A DNA stretch of 64,000 nt from Streptomyces umbrinus (GCF_030817415.1 NZ_JAUSZI010000002.1:4092001-4156000); one strand, 5' to 3'; positions 40,518 to 49,957 are shown, numbered from the stretch's first letter. Notes: generated from the sequence alone by a model not told the origin. A program made the numbers and translations.

Positions 40518-43500
40518 GTGCGGGGCTACGAACGCCAGGAGCGAGAGCCGGCGGCTGACGTCGACCACCTCTCTCGGTTCGAGGCCGAGATGGAACGGCT
40601 GAAGACCGAGCGGGAGAAGGCCGTCCAGCACGCCGAGGACCTCGGCTATCAGGTCGAGGTGCTGCGCGCCAAGCTGCACGAGGCGCGCCGCAGTCTGGCG
40701 ACCCGGCCTGCCTACGACAGCGCCGACATCGGCTATCAGGCCGAGCAGATGCTCCGTAACGCGCAGATCCAGGCCGACCAGCTGCGCCAGGACGCCGAGC
40801 GGGAGCTGAGCCAGGCCCGCGCACAGACTCAGCGGATCCTCCAGGAGCATGCCGAGCAGGCCGCCCGCCTCCAGGCGGAGCTGCACCAGGAGGCGGTCAC
40901 CCGTCGCCAGCAGCTCGATCAGGAGCTCTCCGAGCGCCGGCAGAGCGTCGAGTCGCACGTCAACGAGAACGTGGCGTGGGCCGAGCAGCTGCGGGCCCGC
41001 AGCGAGCAGCAGGCCCGCCGGCTGGTCGACGAGTCCCGTGGTGAGGCGGAGCAGGCCCTGGCCGCCGCCCGCGCGGAGGCCGAGCGGGTCGCCGCGGAGG
41101 CCCGTCAGCGGCTGCAGAGCGACGCGGAGCAGGCGCGTGCGGAGGCCGAGGCGCTGCTGCGCCGGGCCCGTACCGACGCCGAGCGGCTGCTGAACGCGGC
41201 GTCGACGCAGGCCCAGGAGGCCACCGACCACGCCGAACAGCTGCGCAGTTCGACCGCCACCGAGTCGGACAGCGCGCGCCGTCAGGCCGGCGAGCTGAGC
41301 CGGGCCGCCGAGCAGCGCATAAGCGAGGCCGAGTCTGCGCTGCGCGAGGCGCGGGCCGAGGCGGAGAAGGTCCTCGCCGAGGCGAAGGAGGCCGCGGCCA
41401 AGGCGCTCGCCGGCGCGGAGTCGGCGAACGAGCAGCGCACGCGTACGGCGAAGGAGCAGGTCGCCCGGCTGGTCAGCGAGGCCACCAAGGAGGCCGAGAC
41501 CACCAAGGCCGAGGCCGAGCAGGTCGTCGCGGACGCCAAGACCGCCGCCGAGAAGATCGTCGCGGAGGCCGAGGAGAACGCGCGCAGCCTCACCGCCGAG
41601 GAGACCGCCTCCCAGCTCGCCAAGGCGGCCCGTACGGCCGAGGACGTCCTGAACAAGGCGTCCGAGGAAGCCAAGTCGACCACCAAGGCCGCCTCCGAGG
41701 AGGCCGAGCGGATCCGCGCCGGGGCCGAGGCGGAGGCGGACCGGCTGCGTGCCGAGGCGCACGACATCGCCGAGCAGCTCAAGGGCACGGCGAAGGACGA
41801 CACCAAGGAGTACCGCGCCAAGACGGTCGAGCTGCAGGAGGAGGCGCGCCGGCTGCGCGGCGACGCCGAGCAGCTGCGCGCGGACGCCAACGCCGAGGGC
41901 GAGCGGATCCGTTCCGAGGCCCGGCGCGAGGCCGTCCAGCAGATCGAGGAGGCGGCCAAGACCGCCGAGGAGCTGCTCGCCAAGGCGAAGGCCGACGCGG
42001 ACGACCAGCGGTCGAACGCGACGACGGAGAGCCAGCGGGTCCGCACCGAGGCCATCGAGCGCGCCACGACGCTGCGCCGGCAGGCCGAGGAGACCCTGGA
42101 GCGCACCCGCGCGGAGGCCGAGCGGCACCGGGCGGAGGCCGTCGAGCAGTCCGAGGGCATCATCGCGGAGGCCGAGCGCGCCGCCCGTGAACTGCACGAG
42201 GACACCGAGCGGGCCATAGCGGCCCGCCAGGCCGAGGCCGCCGAGGGGCTGACCCGGCTGCACACGGAGGCCGAGGAGCGCCTCGCGTCCGCCGAGGAGG
42301 CGCTGACCGACGCGCGCGCGGAGGGCGAGCGGATCCGTCGTGAGGCCGCCGAGGAGATCGACCGGCTGCGCGGCGAGGCCGCCGAGCGGATCCGGACACT
42401 CCAGGCGCAGGCCGAGGCGGAGGCCGAGCGGCTGCGCGACGAGGCCGCTTCCGACGCGTCCGCGTCGCGTGCCGAGGGCGAGTCCATCGCCGTACGGCTG
42501 CGTTCGGAGGCCGCGGCGGAGGCCGAGCGGCTGAAGTCGGAGGCTCAGGACACCGCGGACCGCGTACGGTCCGAGGCGCAGGCCGCCGCCGAGCGGCTCG
42601 CCACGGAGGCGGCCGAGGCGCTGTCCGCCGCCCAGGAGGAGGCCGCCAGGCGCCGCCGCGAGGCCGAGGAGCTCCTCGGCGCCGCCCGGCAGGAGGCCGA
42701 CCAGGAGCGGGAGCGGGCTCGCGAGCAGAGCGAGGAGCTGCTGGCGTCGGCGCGCAACCGCGTGGACGAGGCCCAGACCGAGGCCGTACGGCTGGTCGAG
42801 GAGGCTGACCGCCGGGCGACCGAGATGGTGTCGGCCGCCGAGCAGACCGCACAGCAGGTACGGGACTCCGTCGCCGGGCTGCACGAGCAGGCCCAGGAGG
42901 AGATCACGGGCCTGCGCAGCGCCGCCGAGCACTCGGCGGAGCGCACGCGTACGGAGGCGCAGCAGGAGGCCGACCGGGTCCGCGCCGACGCGTACGCGGA
43001 GCGGGAGCGGGCCGCCGAGGACGGCAACCGCCTCCGGCGCGAGGCGCACCAGGAGTCGGAGGCCGCCAAGTCCCTTGCGGAGCGCACGGTTTCGGAGGCG
43101 ATCACCGAGTCCGAGCGGCTGCGCTCGGATGCCTCGGAGTTCGTCCAGCGGGCCCGTACGGAGGCTTCGGACACCGTCGCGTCGGCCGAGCAGGACGCCT
43201 CACGGGCGCGGGCCGAGGCCCGCGAGGACGCCAACCGCATCCGGTCGGACGCGGCGACGCAGGCCGACACCCTCATCACCGAGGTGACCTCGGAGGCGGA
43301 GCGGCTCACGGCGGAGACCAACGCGGAGGCGGAGCGGGTCCGTTCGGAGTCGGTGGCGAAGGCCGAGAAGCTGATCGCGGACGCGACGGCCGACGCGGAG
43401 CGGCTGCGCGCCGAGGCGGCCGAGACGGTCGGTTCCGCGCAGCAGCACGCCGAGCGGGTCAGGTCGGAGGCGGCGCGCGTCAAGAACGAGGCGGCCGCCG

Positions 43501-44366
43501 AGGCGGACCGGCTCATGTCGAACGCACGCGACGAGGCCGACGACACGCTCGACAAGGCGCGCAAGGAGGCCAACAAGCGGCGCTCCGAGGCGGCCGAGCA
43601 GGTCGACACGCTGATCTCGGAGACGGCCGCCGAGGCCGACAAGCTGATCACCGAGGCCCAGCAGACGGCACACAAGACCACCGCGGACGCCGAGGGCCAT
43701 GCCGACACGATGGTCGGCGCCGCCCGCAACGAGGCGGAGCGGCTGGTCTCCGAGGCGACCGTCGAGGGCAACTCGCTGGTGGAGCGGGCCCGGACGGACG
43801 CGGACGAGCTGCTGGTCGGCGCGCGCCGGGACGCCACCGCCATAAGAGAGCGGGCGGAGGAGCTGCGTGACCGGATCACCGGCGAGATCGAGGATCTGCA
43901 CGACCGGGCCCGCCGGGAGTCCGCGGAGACGATGAAGGCGGCGGGCGACCGCTGCGACGCGCTCATCAAGGCCGCCGAGGACCAGCTGAGGGAAGCCGAG
44001 TCGAAGGCCAAGGACCTGGTGTCGGAGGCCAACTCCGAGGCGGGCAAGGTCCGGATCGCCGCCGTGAAGAAGGCAGAGGGGCTCCTCAAGGAGGCCGAGC
44101 AGAAGAAGGCCGCACTCATCTCCGAGGCCGAGGCGATCAGGTCCGAGGCGGTGCGCGAGGCGCGGGCCGCGGTCGAGGAGGGCAAGCGCGAGCTGGAGGT
44201 GCTGGTCCGGCGCCGCGAGGACATCAATGCCGAGATCTCCCGTGTCCAGGATGTCCTTGAGGCGTTGGAGTCGTTTGAGGCCCCGTCGAGTGGCAAGGAC
44301 GGTGGCGTCAAGGCTGCCGCTGCGGCCGGTGCGACTCGTTCGGGTGGCAAGCCGTCGGAGGGCTAG
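40518..44366 (+). CDS. scy: Scy, tip-organising coiled-coil protein
   Basis: A giant cytoskeletal coiled-coil protein that marks and organises the hyphal tip with DivIVA and FilP. The ~1282-residue product is almost wholly helical with Ala/Glu/Arg-rich repeats of the type AEAERxRxEA. Hendecad-like periodicity produces recurring 51-residue blocks in the known protein. The N-terminal 60 residues (RGYERQEREPAADVDHLSRF, then ERLKTEREKA) form a separate head. I chose GTG 40518 (VRGYERQE, GGGA 7 bases upstream); GTG 40470 would add 16 residues. The length is close to the 1326 residues I recall for S. coelicolor. filP follows. Confidence 0.93.
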   Translation: MRGYERQEREPAADVDHLSRFEAEMERLKTEREKAVQHAEDLGYQVEVLRAKLHEARRSLATRPAYDSADIGYQAEQMLRNAQIQADQLRQDAERELSQARAQTQRILQEHAEQAARLQAELHQEAVTRRQQLDQELSERRQSVESHVNENVAWAEQLRARSEQQARRLVDESRGEAEQALAAARAEAERVAAEARQRLQSDAEQARAEAEALLRRARTDAERLLNAASTQAQEATDHAEQLRSSTATESDSARRQAGELSRAAEQRISEAESALREARAEAEKVLAEAKEAAAKALAGAESANEQRTRTAKEQVARLVSEATKEAETTKAEAEQVVADAKTAAEKIVAEAEENARSLTAEETASQLAKAARTAEDVLNKASEEAKSTTKAASEEAERIRAGAEAEADRLRAEAHDIAEQLKGTAKDDTKEYRAKTVELQEEARRLRGDAEQLRADANAEGERIRSEARREAVQQIEEAAKTAEELLAKAKADADDQRSNATTESQRVRTEAIERATTLRRQAEETLERTRAEAERHRAEAVEQSEGIIAEAERAARELHEDTERAIAARQAEAAEGLTRLHTEAEERLASAEEALTDARAEGERIRREAAEEIDRLRGEAAERIRTLQAQAEAEAERLRDEAASDASASRAEGESIAVRLRSEAAAEAERLKSEAQDTADRVRSEAQAAAERLATEAAEALSAAQEEAARRRREAEELLGAARQEADQERERAREQSEELLASARNRVDEAQTEAVRLVEEADRRATEMVSAAEQTAQQVRDSVAGLHEQAQEEITGLRSAAEHSAERTRTEAQQEADRVRADAYAERERAAEDGNRLRREAHQESEAAKSLAERTVSEAITESERLRSDASEFVQRARTEASDTVASAEQDASRARAEAREDANRIRSDAATQADTLITEVTSEAERLTAETNAEAERVRSESVAKAEKLIADATADAERLRAEAAETVGSAQQHAERVRSEAARVKNEAAAEADRLMSNARDEADDTLDKARKEANKRRSEAAEQVDTLISETAAEADKLITEAQQTAHKTTADAEGHADTMVGAARNEAERLVSEATVEGNSLVERARTDADELLVGARRDATAIRERAEELRDRITGEIEDLHDRARRESAETMKAAGDRCDALIKAAEDQLREAESKAKDLVSEANSEAGKVRIAAVKKAEGLLKEAEQKKAALISEAEAIRSEAVREARAAVEEGKRELEVLVRRREDINAEISRVQDVLEALESFEAPSSGKDGGVKAAAAAGATRSGGKPSEG

Positions 44367-44385
44367 CCAAATGGCCAACTTCCGT

Positions 44386-44421
44386 GCTTGCCAGAGGCCT
44401 TCGGCATCGTCTCTGGCAAGC
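44386..44421 (+). terminator. Stem-loop between scy and filP
   Basis: GCTTGCCAGAG (44386-44396) and CTCTGGCAAGC (44411-44421) form a perfect 11-bp stem with a 14-base loop, 20 bases after the scy stop. There is no U-tract. It could terminate part of the scy transcript so that filP depends on its own promoter. Confidence 0.6.
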
Positions 44422-44494
44422 GGTCCGGCTGTTAGCCACCAAAAAGGGTGTCATTCTCCATATCAATCGGGCTACTGCTCGATGACACACCGTC

Positions 44495-44520
44495 TTGACC
44501 CCTAGGATTCCACCTATCAC
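44495..44520 (+). promoter_or_regulatory. Putative filP promoter
   Basis: TAGGAT (44503-44508) is a good -10 for the principal sigma factor, 40 bases before the filP ATG, with GATGAC 16-17 bases upstream as a weak -35. TTGACC (44495-44500) nearby could serve a second start together with TATCAC (44515-44520). Assigned by eye. Confidence 0.4.
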
Positions 44521-44548
44521 CTCACCGGTCTCATTCGACAGGAACCCC

Positions 44549-45484
44549 ATGAGCGACACTTCCCCCTACGGCTTCGAGCTTGTGCGGCGTGGGTACGACC
44601 GCGCTCAGGTGGACGAACGCATTTCGAAGCTCGTCTCCGACCGTGACAGCGCTCTGGCCCGTATCACTGCTCTGGAAAAGCGCATCGAGGAGCTCCATCT
44701 CGAAACGCAGAACGCCCAGGCCCAGGTCAGCGACGCCGAGCCGTCGTACGCCGGCCTCGGCGCGCGCGTCGAGAAGATCCTCCGCCTCGCCGAGGAGGAG
44801 GCGAAGGACCTGCGCGAAGAGGCCCGTCGCGCGGCGGAACAGCACCGTGAGCTCGCCGAGTCGGCGGCCCAGCAGGTGCGTAACGACGCAGAATCGTTCG
44901 CTGCGGACCGCAAGGCCAAGGCGGAGGACGAGGGCGTCCGGATCGTCGAGAAGGCCAAGTCCGACGCTTCTCAGCTGCGTACCGAGGCTCAGAAGGACGC
45001 GCAGTCCAAGCGTGAGGAGGCGGACGCCCTCTTCGAGGAGACCCGTGCGAAGGCCGCTCAGGCCGCCGCCGACTTCGAGACGAACCTCGCCAAGCGCCGG
45101 GAGCAGTCCGAGCGCGACCTGGCCTCGCGTCAGGCCAAGGCCGAGAAGCGTCTCGCGGAGATCGAGCACCGCGCGGAGCAGCTCCGCCTGGAGGCCGAGA
45201 AGCTGCGTACGGACGCGGAGCGCCGCGCCCGTCAGACGGTGGAGACGGCTCAGCGCCAGGCCGAGGACATCGTGGCCGACGCGAACGCCAAGGCGGACCG
45301 GATCCGTTCCGAATCCGAGCGGGAGCTGGCGGCTCTTACGAACCGTCGCGACTCGATCAACGCTCAGCTGACGAATGTCCGCGAGATGCTCGCGACGCTG
45401 ACCGGTGCGGCTGTGGCTGCCGCCGGGTCGCCGGCCGAGGACGAGCCGATCTCTCGTGGGGTGCCGGCGCAGCAGTCCCGGTAG
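44549..45484 (+). CDS. filP: FilP, intermediate-filament-like coiled-coil protein
   Basis: A 311-residue coiled-coil protein that forms a filament network behind the growing tip and gives mechanical strength. The N-terminus SPYGFELVRRGYDRAQVDERI resembles the DivIVA-type lead sequence, followed by long Ala/Glu/Lys/Arg heptads (residues 25-285) and a short non-coiled tail. ATG 44549 has an AGGA site 6 bases upstream, and the length agrees with the ~310 residues known for FilP. It lies 182 bases after scy. Confidence 0.93.
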   Translation: MSDTSPYGFELVRRGYDRAQVDERISKLVSDRDSALARITALEKRIEELHLETQNAQAQVSDAEPSYAGLGARVEKILRLAEEEAKDLREEARRAAEQHRELAESAAQQVRNDAESFAADRKAKAEDEGVRIVEKAKSDASQLRTEAQKDAQSKREEADALFEETRAKAAQAAADFETNLAKRREQSERDLASRQAKAEKRLAEIEHRAEQLRLEAEKLRTDAERRARQTVETAQRQAEDIVADANAKADRIRSESERELAALTNRRDSINAQLTNVREMLATLTGAAVAAAGSPAEDEPISRGVPAQQSR

Positions 45485-45517
45485 GGATGGGTTGCGGGAG
45501 AGCTGCGGGCCGGTTGT

Positions 45518-45544
45518 GGCTGGTCGCGCAGTTCCCCGCGCCCC
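45518..45544 (-). repeat. GGGGCGCGGGGAACTGCGC repeat, copy 7
   Basis: Minus-oriented copy between the filP stop and its U-tailed terminator, core GGGGCGCGGGGAACTGCGC. Confidence 0.85.
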
Positions 45545-45574
45545 TTGACGGGGCGCGGCCGCTAAGAGACATAG

Positions 45575-45606
45575 AGCCCCCTGTCACTGAAGTGGCAGGG
45601 GGCTTT
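45575..45606 (+). terminator. Rho-independent terminator after filP
   Basis: AGCCCCCTGTCAC (45575-45587) pairs with GTGGCAGGGGGCT (45592-45604) through 13 bp with one G-U, loop TGAA, then TTTG. It is a textbook terminator that separates filP from the ABC genes. Confidence 0.85.
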
Positions 45607-45628
45607 GTCGCGTTTTAGCGTGGGCCCC

Positions 45629-46624
45629 ATGATCGAGCTTGAAGGGCTTACCAAGCGGTACGGCGAGAAAATGGCGGTGAATCATCTGACGTTCACCGTG
45701 CGGCCGGGGATCGTGACCGGGTTTCTGGGGCCGAACGGGGCCGGGAAGTCCACGACGATGCGGATGCTGCTCGGGCTCGACCGGCCGACCGCGGGTGATG
45801 TGCGGATCGACGGGCAGCACTACGACCATCTCAAGGATCCGCTGAAGTACATCGGTGCCCTGCTCGACGCCAAGGCCATGCACGGCGGACGCAGCGCCTT
45901 CAACCATCTTCTGTGCCTCGCGCAGAGCAACGGGATTCCGCGGGCGCGGGTGCACGAGGTCCTCGACACGGTGGGCCTCACGGCGGTGGCGAAGAAGAAG
46001 GCCAAAGGCTTCTCGCTCGGTATGGGGCAGCGGCTCGGTATCGCGGGCGCGCTCCTCGGCGACCCCCGGATCCTGATGTTCGACGAGCCGGTCAACGGGC
46101 TCGACCCCGAGGGCATCCACTGGATCCGCAACCTGATGAAGTCCCTGGCCGCCCAGGGCCGTACGGTCTTCGTCTCCTCGCATCTGATGAGCGAGATGGC
46201 GCTGACCGCCGACCACCTCGTCGTGATCGGCCAGGGCCGGCTGCTCGCCGACACCTCCATGGCCGACTTCATCCGGCAGAACTCACGCTCGTACGTACGG
46301 ATCCGGTCGCCCCAGCGGGAGCGGCTGCTCGACGTGCTGCACGGGGCCGGGGTCACCGTCGTCGAGGCGGGCGGCGAGGCGCTCGAAGTGGACGGCTCGA
46401 AGTCGGAGCACATCGGGGAGCTCGCGGCTCAGCACCAGATCGTGCTGCATGAGCTGAGCCCTCAACAGGCCTCGCTGGAAGAGGCGTTCATGCAGCTGAC
46501 GGCGGAGTCGGTGGAGTACCACGCGCACTCGGACCCGGGGCTCGCCGGCACCGTGCCGACCGCCGTCGCACCCACCGGTCAGCCGCAGGCGCCCCAGTGG
46601 GGCAACGACTGGAAGAAGGGCTGA
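45629..46624 (+). CDS. ABC transporter ATPase 1 (ABC-2 type export)
   Basis: A 331-residue ATP-binding protein: Walker A GPNGAGKS (34-41), Walker B ILMFDEP (148-154) and an atypical signature LGMGQ (130-134) in place of LSGGQ, as is usual for the BcrA-like subgroup. The C-terminal 100 residues form an extra domain. Usual partners export lipids, peptides or antibiotics. ATG 45629 follows TAGCGT by 7 bases without a ribosome-binding site, so a leaderless mRNA is likely. The permease gene starts 5 bases after its stop. Confidence 0.9.
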   Translation: MIELEGLTKRYGEKMAVNHLTFTVRPGIVTGFLGPNGAGKSTTMRMLLGLDRPTAGDVRIDGQHYDHLKDPLKYIGALLDAKAMHGGRSAFNHLLCLAQSNGIPRARVHEVLDTVGLTAVAKKKAKGFSLGMGQRLGIAGALLGDPRILMFDEPVNGLDPEGIHWIRNLMKSLAAQGRTVFVSSHLMSEMALTADHLVVIGQGRLLADTSMADFIRQNSRSYVRIRSPQRERLLDVLHGAGVTVVEAGGEALEVDGSKSEHIGELAAQHQIVLHELSPQQASLEEAFMQLTAESVEYHAHSDPGLAGTVPTAVAPTGQPQAPQWGNDWKKG

Positions 46625-46628
46625 ATCC

Positions 46629-47399
46629 ATGGCCGCGACCCAGGTCGTCCGGTCCGAGTGGACCAAGATCCGGTCGGTGGCGTCCACGGTGTGGACGCTC
46701 TCTCTCGCCGCGGTGGTCACCGTCGCGCTCGGCGTGCTCATCTCGCTGCTGTCCAAGAACGAGTTCGACGATCTGAGCACGAAGGACCAGCTCTCCTTCG
46801 ACCCGACGTTCATCAGCTTCGCGGGGATGAGCCTCGGTCAGCTGGCGATGATCGTGTTCGGTGTGCTGGTGGTCTCCAACGAGTACAGCACCGGCATGAT
46901 CCGCACCTCGCTCGCCGCGGTTCCGCAGCGCGGCACGTTCCTCTTCAGCAAGATCGCGGTGGCGACCGGACTCGCCTTCGTCGTCGCCCTCGCCACCAGC
47001 TTCGTCGCCTTCTTCCTCGGCCAGGCGATGCTGGGCTCGCACCGGGCCTCGATCGGCGACCCGGGTGTCCTGCGCGCGGTCATCGGCGGCGGCCTCTACA
47101 TGACCCTCATCGCCCTCTTCTCGATGGGCGTCGCCACGATGCTGCGCAGCCCGATGCTCTCCCTCGGCATCCTGATGCCCTTCTTCTTCCTGATCTCCGC
47201 CATCCTCGGCAACGTCGACGCCACCAAGAAGGTCGGCCAGTACCTCCCGGACCAGGCGGGCAGCAAGATCATGCAGGTCGTCACCCCGATCGACGACGAT
47301 GTGCCGTACGGCCCCTGGGGCGGCCTGGGAATCATGGTCCTGTGGGTGCTGGTGGCGGTGGTGGGCGGATATGTGCTGCTGAAGAAGAGGGACGCGTAG
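46629..47399 (+). CDS. ABC-2 type permease 1
   Basis: A 256-residue membrane protein with six hydrophobic segments and the start VVRSEWTKIRSVASTVWTL, the characteristic entry helix of actinobacterial ABC-2 permeases. NEYSTGMIRTSLAAVPQR at about residue 85 is the conserved coupling loop. With the preceding ATPase it forms one half-paired exporter. The next ATPase gene begins 110 bases later with its own promoter-like sequence (TTGGGG, then TATCCT at 47446-47451). Confidence 0.88.
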   Translation: MAATQVVRSEWTKIRSVASTVWTLSLAAVVTVALGVLISLLSKNEFDDLSTKDQLSFDPTFISFAGMSLGQLAMIVFGVLVVSNEYSTGMIRTSLAAVPQRGTFLFSKIAVATGLAFVVALATSFVAFFLGQAMLGSHRASIGDPGVLRAVIGGGLYMTLIALFSMGVATMLRSPMLSLGILMPFFFLISAILGNVDATKKVGQYLPDQAGSKIMQVVTPIDDDVPYGPWGGLGIMVLWVLVAVVGGYVLLKKRDA

Positions 47400-47509
47400 G
47401 GCTCACGATTTTGCTCAGCTTTGGGGGGAACCGTCAGCGCCCGGCTATCCTCCTAACCCTTACGGGGGCGTGTGCCCCGACGTCCTGAACCATTCGATGG
47501 GTGCGGAGA

Positions 47510-48748
47510 ATGATCGAGGCAGTCGGCCTGACGAAGCGCTATGGCGACAAGACAGCCGTGTACAACCTTTCCTTCCAGGTAAGGCCGGGTTCCGTCACCG
47601 GTTTCCTCGGGCCCAACGGGTCGGGCAAGTCGACGACCATGCGCATGATCCTCGGGCTCGACAACCCCAGCTCCGGTCAGGTCACGATCGGCGGCTACCC
47701 CTACCGCAAGCTGCCCAACGCCCCCCGCCAGGTCGGCGCGCTCCTCGACGCCAAGGCCGTGCACGGTGGCCGGCACGCCCGCAACCACCTCCTGTGCCTC
47801 GCCCAGCTCTCCGGCATCCCGGCCCGCCGCGTGGACGAGGTACTGGGCGTCGTCGGCCTCCAGGACGTGGCGAAAAAGCGCTCCAAGGGCTTCTCGCTCG
47901 GCATGGGCCAGCGGCTCGGCATCGCCGCCGCGCTCCTCGGCGACCCGCAGGTGCTGCTCTTCGACGAGCCGGTCAACGGCCTCGACCCCGAGGGCATCCT
48001 CTGGGTGCGGAACCTGATGAAGTCGCTGGCCGCGGAGGGCCGGACCGTCTTCGTCTCCTCCCACCTCATGAGCGAGATGGCCGTCACCGCCGACCACCTC
48101 ATCGTGATCGGCCGCGGCCAGCTGCTCGCCGACATGAGCGTCCGCGACTTCATCTCGCACAACTCCGCCGACTTCGCCCGCGTACGCACGCCCGACACCG
48201 AGCCCCAGCAGCGCGAGAAGCTGACGGCGGCGCTGACCGAGGCCGGCGGCCAGGTGCTGCCCGAGCAGGACGGCGCGTTGCGTGTCATGGGCCTGCCGCT
48301 CCCCCGGATCAGCGATCTCGCGCACAGCGCCGACGTACGCCTGTGGGAGCTCTCCCCGCACCAGGCCTCGCTGGAGGAGGCGTACATGCGGATGACGCAG
48401 GGCGCCGTCGACTACCGCTCCACCATCGACCAGCGCGCGGGCCTGCAGCAGGAGCTGCCGCCGGGCGCGATGCCGCCACCGCAGATGCCGGTGCCGGGTC
48501 AGGGCCAGCCGGGCTGGTACGCCCCGCCGCCGCCCCAGCAGGGCGGCCAGCCGTTCGCGATGCCGCAGGCTCAGCCGCAGGCGCCCACGGGCCCGTACGG
48601 CGCTCCGGCCGCGCCCGGAGCCGGGGAACCCAACCCGTACGCCCAGCCCGCCGGCACCGCGCCTGTGGCCGCCGCTCCCGCACAGCCCGCCCCCGCGCAG
48701 CCCTCCTCCGCCGCGCCCGACCCGACCAAGCCCGAGGACGCCCGATGA
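47510..48748 (+). CDS. ABC transporter ATPase 2 with Pro/Gln-rich C-terminal tail
   Basis: A 412-residue paralogue of ATPase 1: Walker A GPNGSGKS (34-41), signature LGMGQ, and VLLFDEPVNGLDPEG. It differs by a C-terminal extension of about 100 residues rich in Pro, Gln, Ala and Gly (from PPGAMPPPQMPVPGQG onward), which looks disordered and may dock partners or the membrane. GTG 47501 is an alternative start; I chose ATG 47510, which aligns with ATPase 1. The stop overlaps the permease 2 ATG (ATGA). Confidence 0.9.
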   Translation: MIEAVGLTKRYGDKTAVYNLSFQVRPGSVTGFLGPNGSGKSTTMRMILGLDNPSSGQVTIGGYPYRKLPNAPRQVGALLDAKAVHGGRHARNHLLCLAQLSGIPARRVDEVLGVVGLQDVAKKRSKGFSLGMGQRLGIAAALLGDPQVLLFDEPVNGLDPEGILWVRNLMKSLAAEGRTVFVSSHLMSEMAVTADHLIVIGRGQLLADMSVRDFISHNSADFARVRTPDTEPQQREKLTAALTEAGGQVLPEQDGALRVMGLPLPRISDLAHSADVRLWELSPHQASLEEAYMRMTQGAVDYRSTIDQRAGLQQELPPGAMPPPQMPVPGQGQPGWYAPPPPQQGGQPFAMPQAQPQAPTGPYGAPAAPGAGEPNPYAQPAGTAPVAAAPAQPAPAQPSSAAPDPTKPEDAR

Positions 48749-49590
48749 GCACGCCCCAGCACCAGATGCAGCAGCAGGCTGCCCCTGCCCCCAACTGGCA
48801 GGGCGCGCCCGGGACTTCGTACACCTCGCCGATTCCGATCACGCGTACGCACCTCGGTCACGCGCTCGCCTCCGAGTGGACGAAGATCAAGTCGGTGCGC
48901 TCCACGATGTGGACGCTCGGTGTCTTCGTGCTGCTGGTCGTCGGCATCGGCTTCCTGGTCGCCGCCCAGACCACCAACGAGGACTTCGCGGACGTCCCGT
49001 ACACGGTCCCCGCCTTCTTCGGCCTGATCCTCGGGCAGATCTGCCTGATCACGCTGGGCGTGCTCGTGGTCTCGTCGGAGTACGGCACGGGCATGATCCG
49101 TACGACCTTCACGGCGTCGCCCCAGCGCTACCGGGTGCTCACCGCCAAGCTGATGATCTTCTTCGTCGTCGCGTTCGTCGTGTCGGCCCTCTCCATCGGA
49201 GTGGTCGGCCTGATCACGTCGGGCATGCACGGCGGATCGTCGGACAACGAGTGGGGCGGGACCGTCCTGATGGGCGCGCTGTACGTGTCGCTGCTCGGCG
49301 TGCTCGCGCTCGCCGTGGGCTCGATGCTGCGGCACTCCGCCGGCGCGATCACCACGATGCTCGGTGTGGTGCTGGTGCCCGCGATCCTGCCCGCGTTCCT
49401 GCTGATGTCCGAGAGCATGCGGACGATCGGCGAGAAGATGATGGAGTACAACGCTCCGAACGCGCTCGCCCGGATCTTCCAGCTCGACTCCGACAACGGG
49501 AACGGCAGTTCCCAGCTCCTCCTCCTCGTGGGCGTGACCGCGGCGGCGATCGCCGGGGCCTACGCGCTGCTGGAGAAGCGGGACGTCTAG
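48745..49590 (+). CDS. ABC-2 type permease 2
   Basis: A 281-residue membrane protein with a Gln/Pro-rich N-terminal tail of 35 residues, then LASEWTKIKSVRSTMWTL and six hydrophobic segments, with the SSEYGTGMIRTTFTASPQR coupling loop. It is clearly a paralogue of permease 1 (NEYSTGMIRTSLAAVPQR). Both partners of this pair carry a Pro/Gln-rich tail and the first pair does not, so the tails may interact. ATG overlaps the ATPase stop by 4 bases. Confidence 0.88.
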   Translation: MSTPQHQMQQQAAPAPNWQGAPGTSYTSPIPITRTHLGHALASEWTKIKSVRSTMWTLGVFVLLVVGIGFLVAAQTTNEDFADVPYTVPAFFGLILGQICLITLGVLVVSSEYGTGMIRTTFTASPQRYRVLTAKLMIFFVVAFVVSALSIGVVGLITSGMHGGSSDNEWGGTVLMGALYVSLLGVLALAVGSMLRHSAGAITTMLGVVLVPAILPAFLLMSESMRTIGEKMMEYNAPNALARIFQLDSDNGNGSSQLLLLVGVTAAAIAGAYALLEKRDV

Positions 49591-49624
49591 GGCATAGACG
49601 ACCTACGCAAAATCGTTCGAAGGT

Positions 49625-49957
49625 CTAGAACCTCGGGGCGTTCCGGGACCGCTGCACCCGTGTGGTGCGGCGGTCCTTCGCGTTCCAGCAGGCCCTGTGC
49701 CAGTGCCGCCGCTCGTCCACACCGGAGTGCTCGGGCCAGGCCACCACGTGCGGGATGCCGGAGGGAATCTGCTGGTCGCAGCCAGGGCAGCGATACGTCT
49801 TGCCCTGGGCACTCGCGCCCGCCACGTGCCGCACGCTCCACGCCTCGCCCTGCCAGCTCTCCGTCGACTGCCAGCCCCCGTAACGGTCGGACGGATCCCC
49901 GTCCGGGCTCCGGCCGGAGTCACCGGCACCCTTGGGACGGTTGCGACGCGGGGACAC
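49625..49957 (-). CDS. Small Cys/His protein, often labelled ATP/GTP-binding
   Basis: A 110-residue basic protein. The core has CPGCDQQIPSGIPHVVAW followed by HWHRACW, a Cys2...His...Cys arrangement (CxxC-x15-H-x-H-x2-C) that suggests a zinc finger. I see no P-loop, so an ATP/GTP-binding label would be unfounded. GTG 49957 (SPRRNRPKGAG) has TGAGG 8 bases upstream. It is convergent with the ABC permease and divergent from the LLM oxidoreductase. Confidence 0.7.
   Translation of the reverse strand: MSPRRNRPKGAGDSGRSPDGDPSDRYGGWQSTESWQGEAWSVRHVAGASAQGKTYRCPGCDQQIPSGIPHVVAWPEHSGVDERRHWHRACWNAKDRRTTRVQRSRNAPRF

Noticed and set aside
40017..43049. A 1010-residue minus-strand frame opposite scy
   Set aside because: It mirrors the Ala/Glu/Arg-rich coiled-coil repeats of scy (Leu/Gly/Arg-rich product) and has no start signal; scy is strongly supported.
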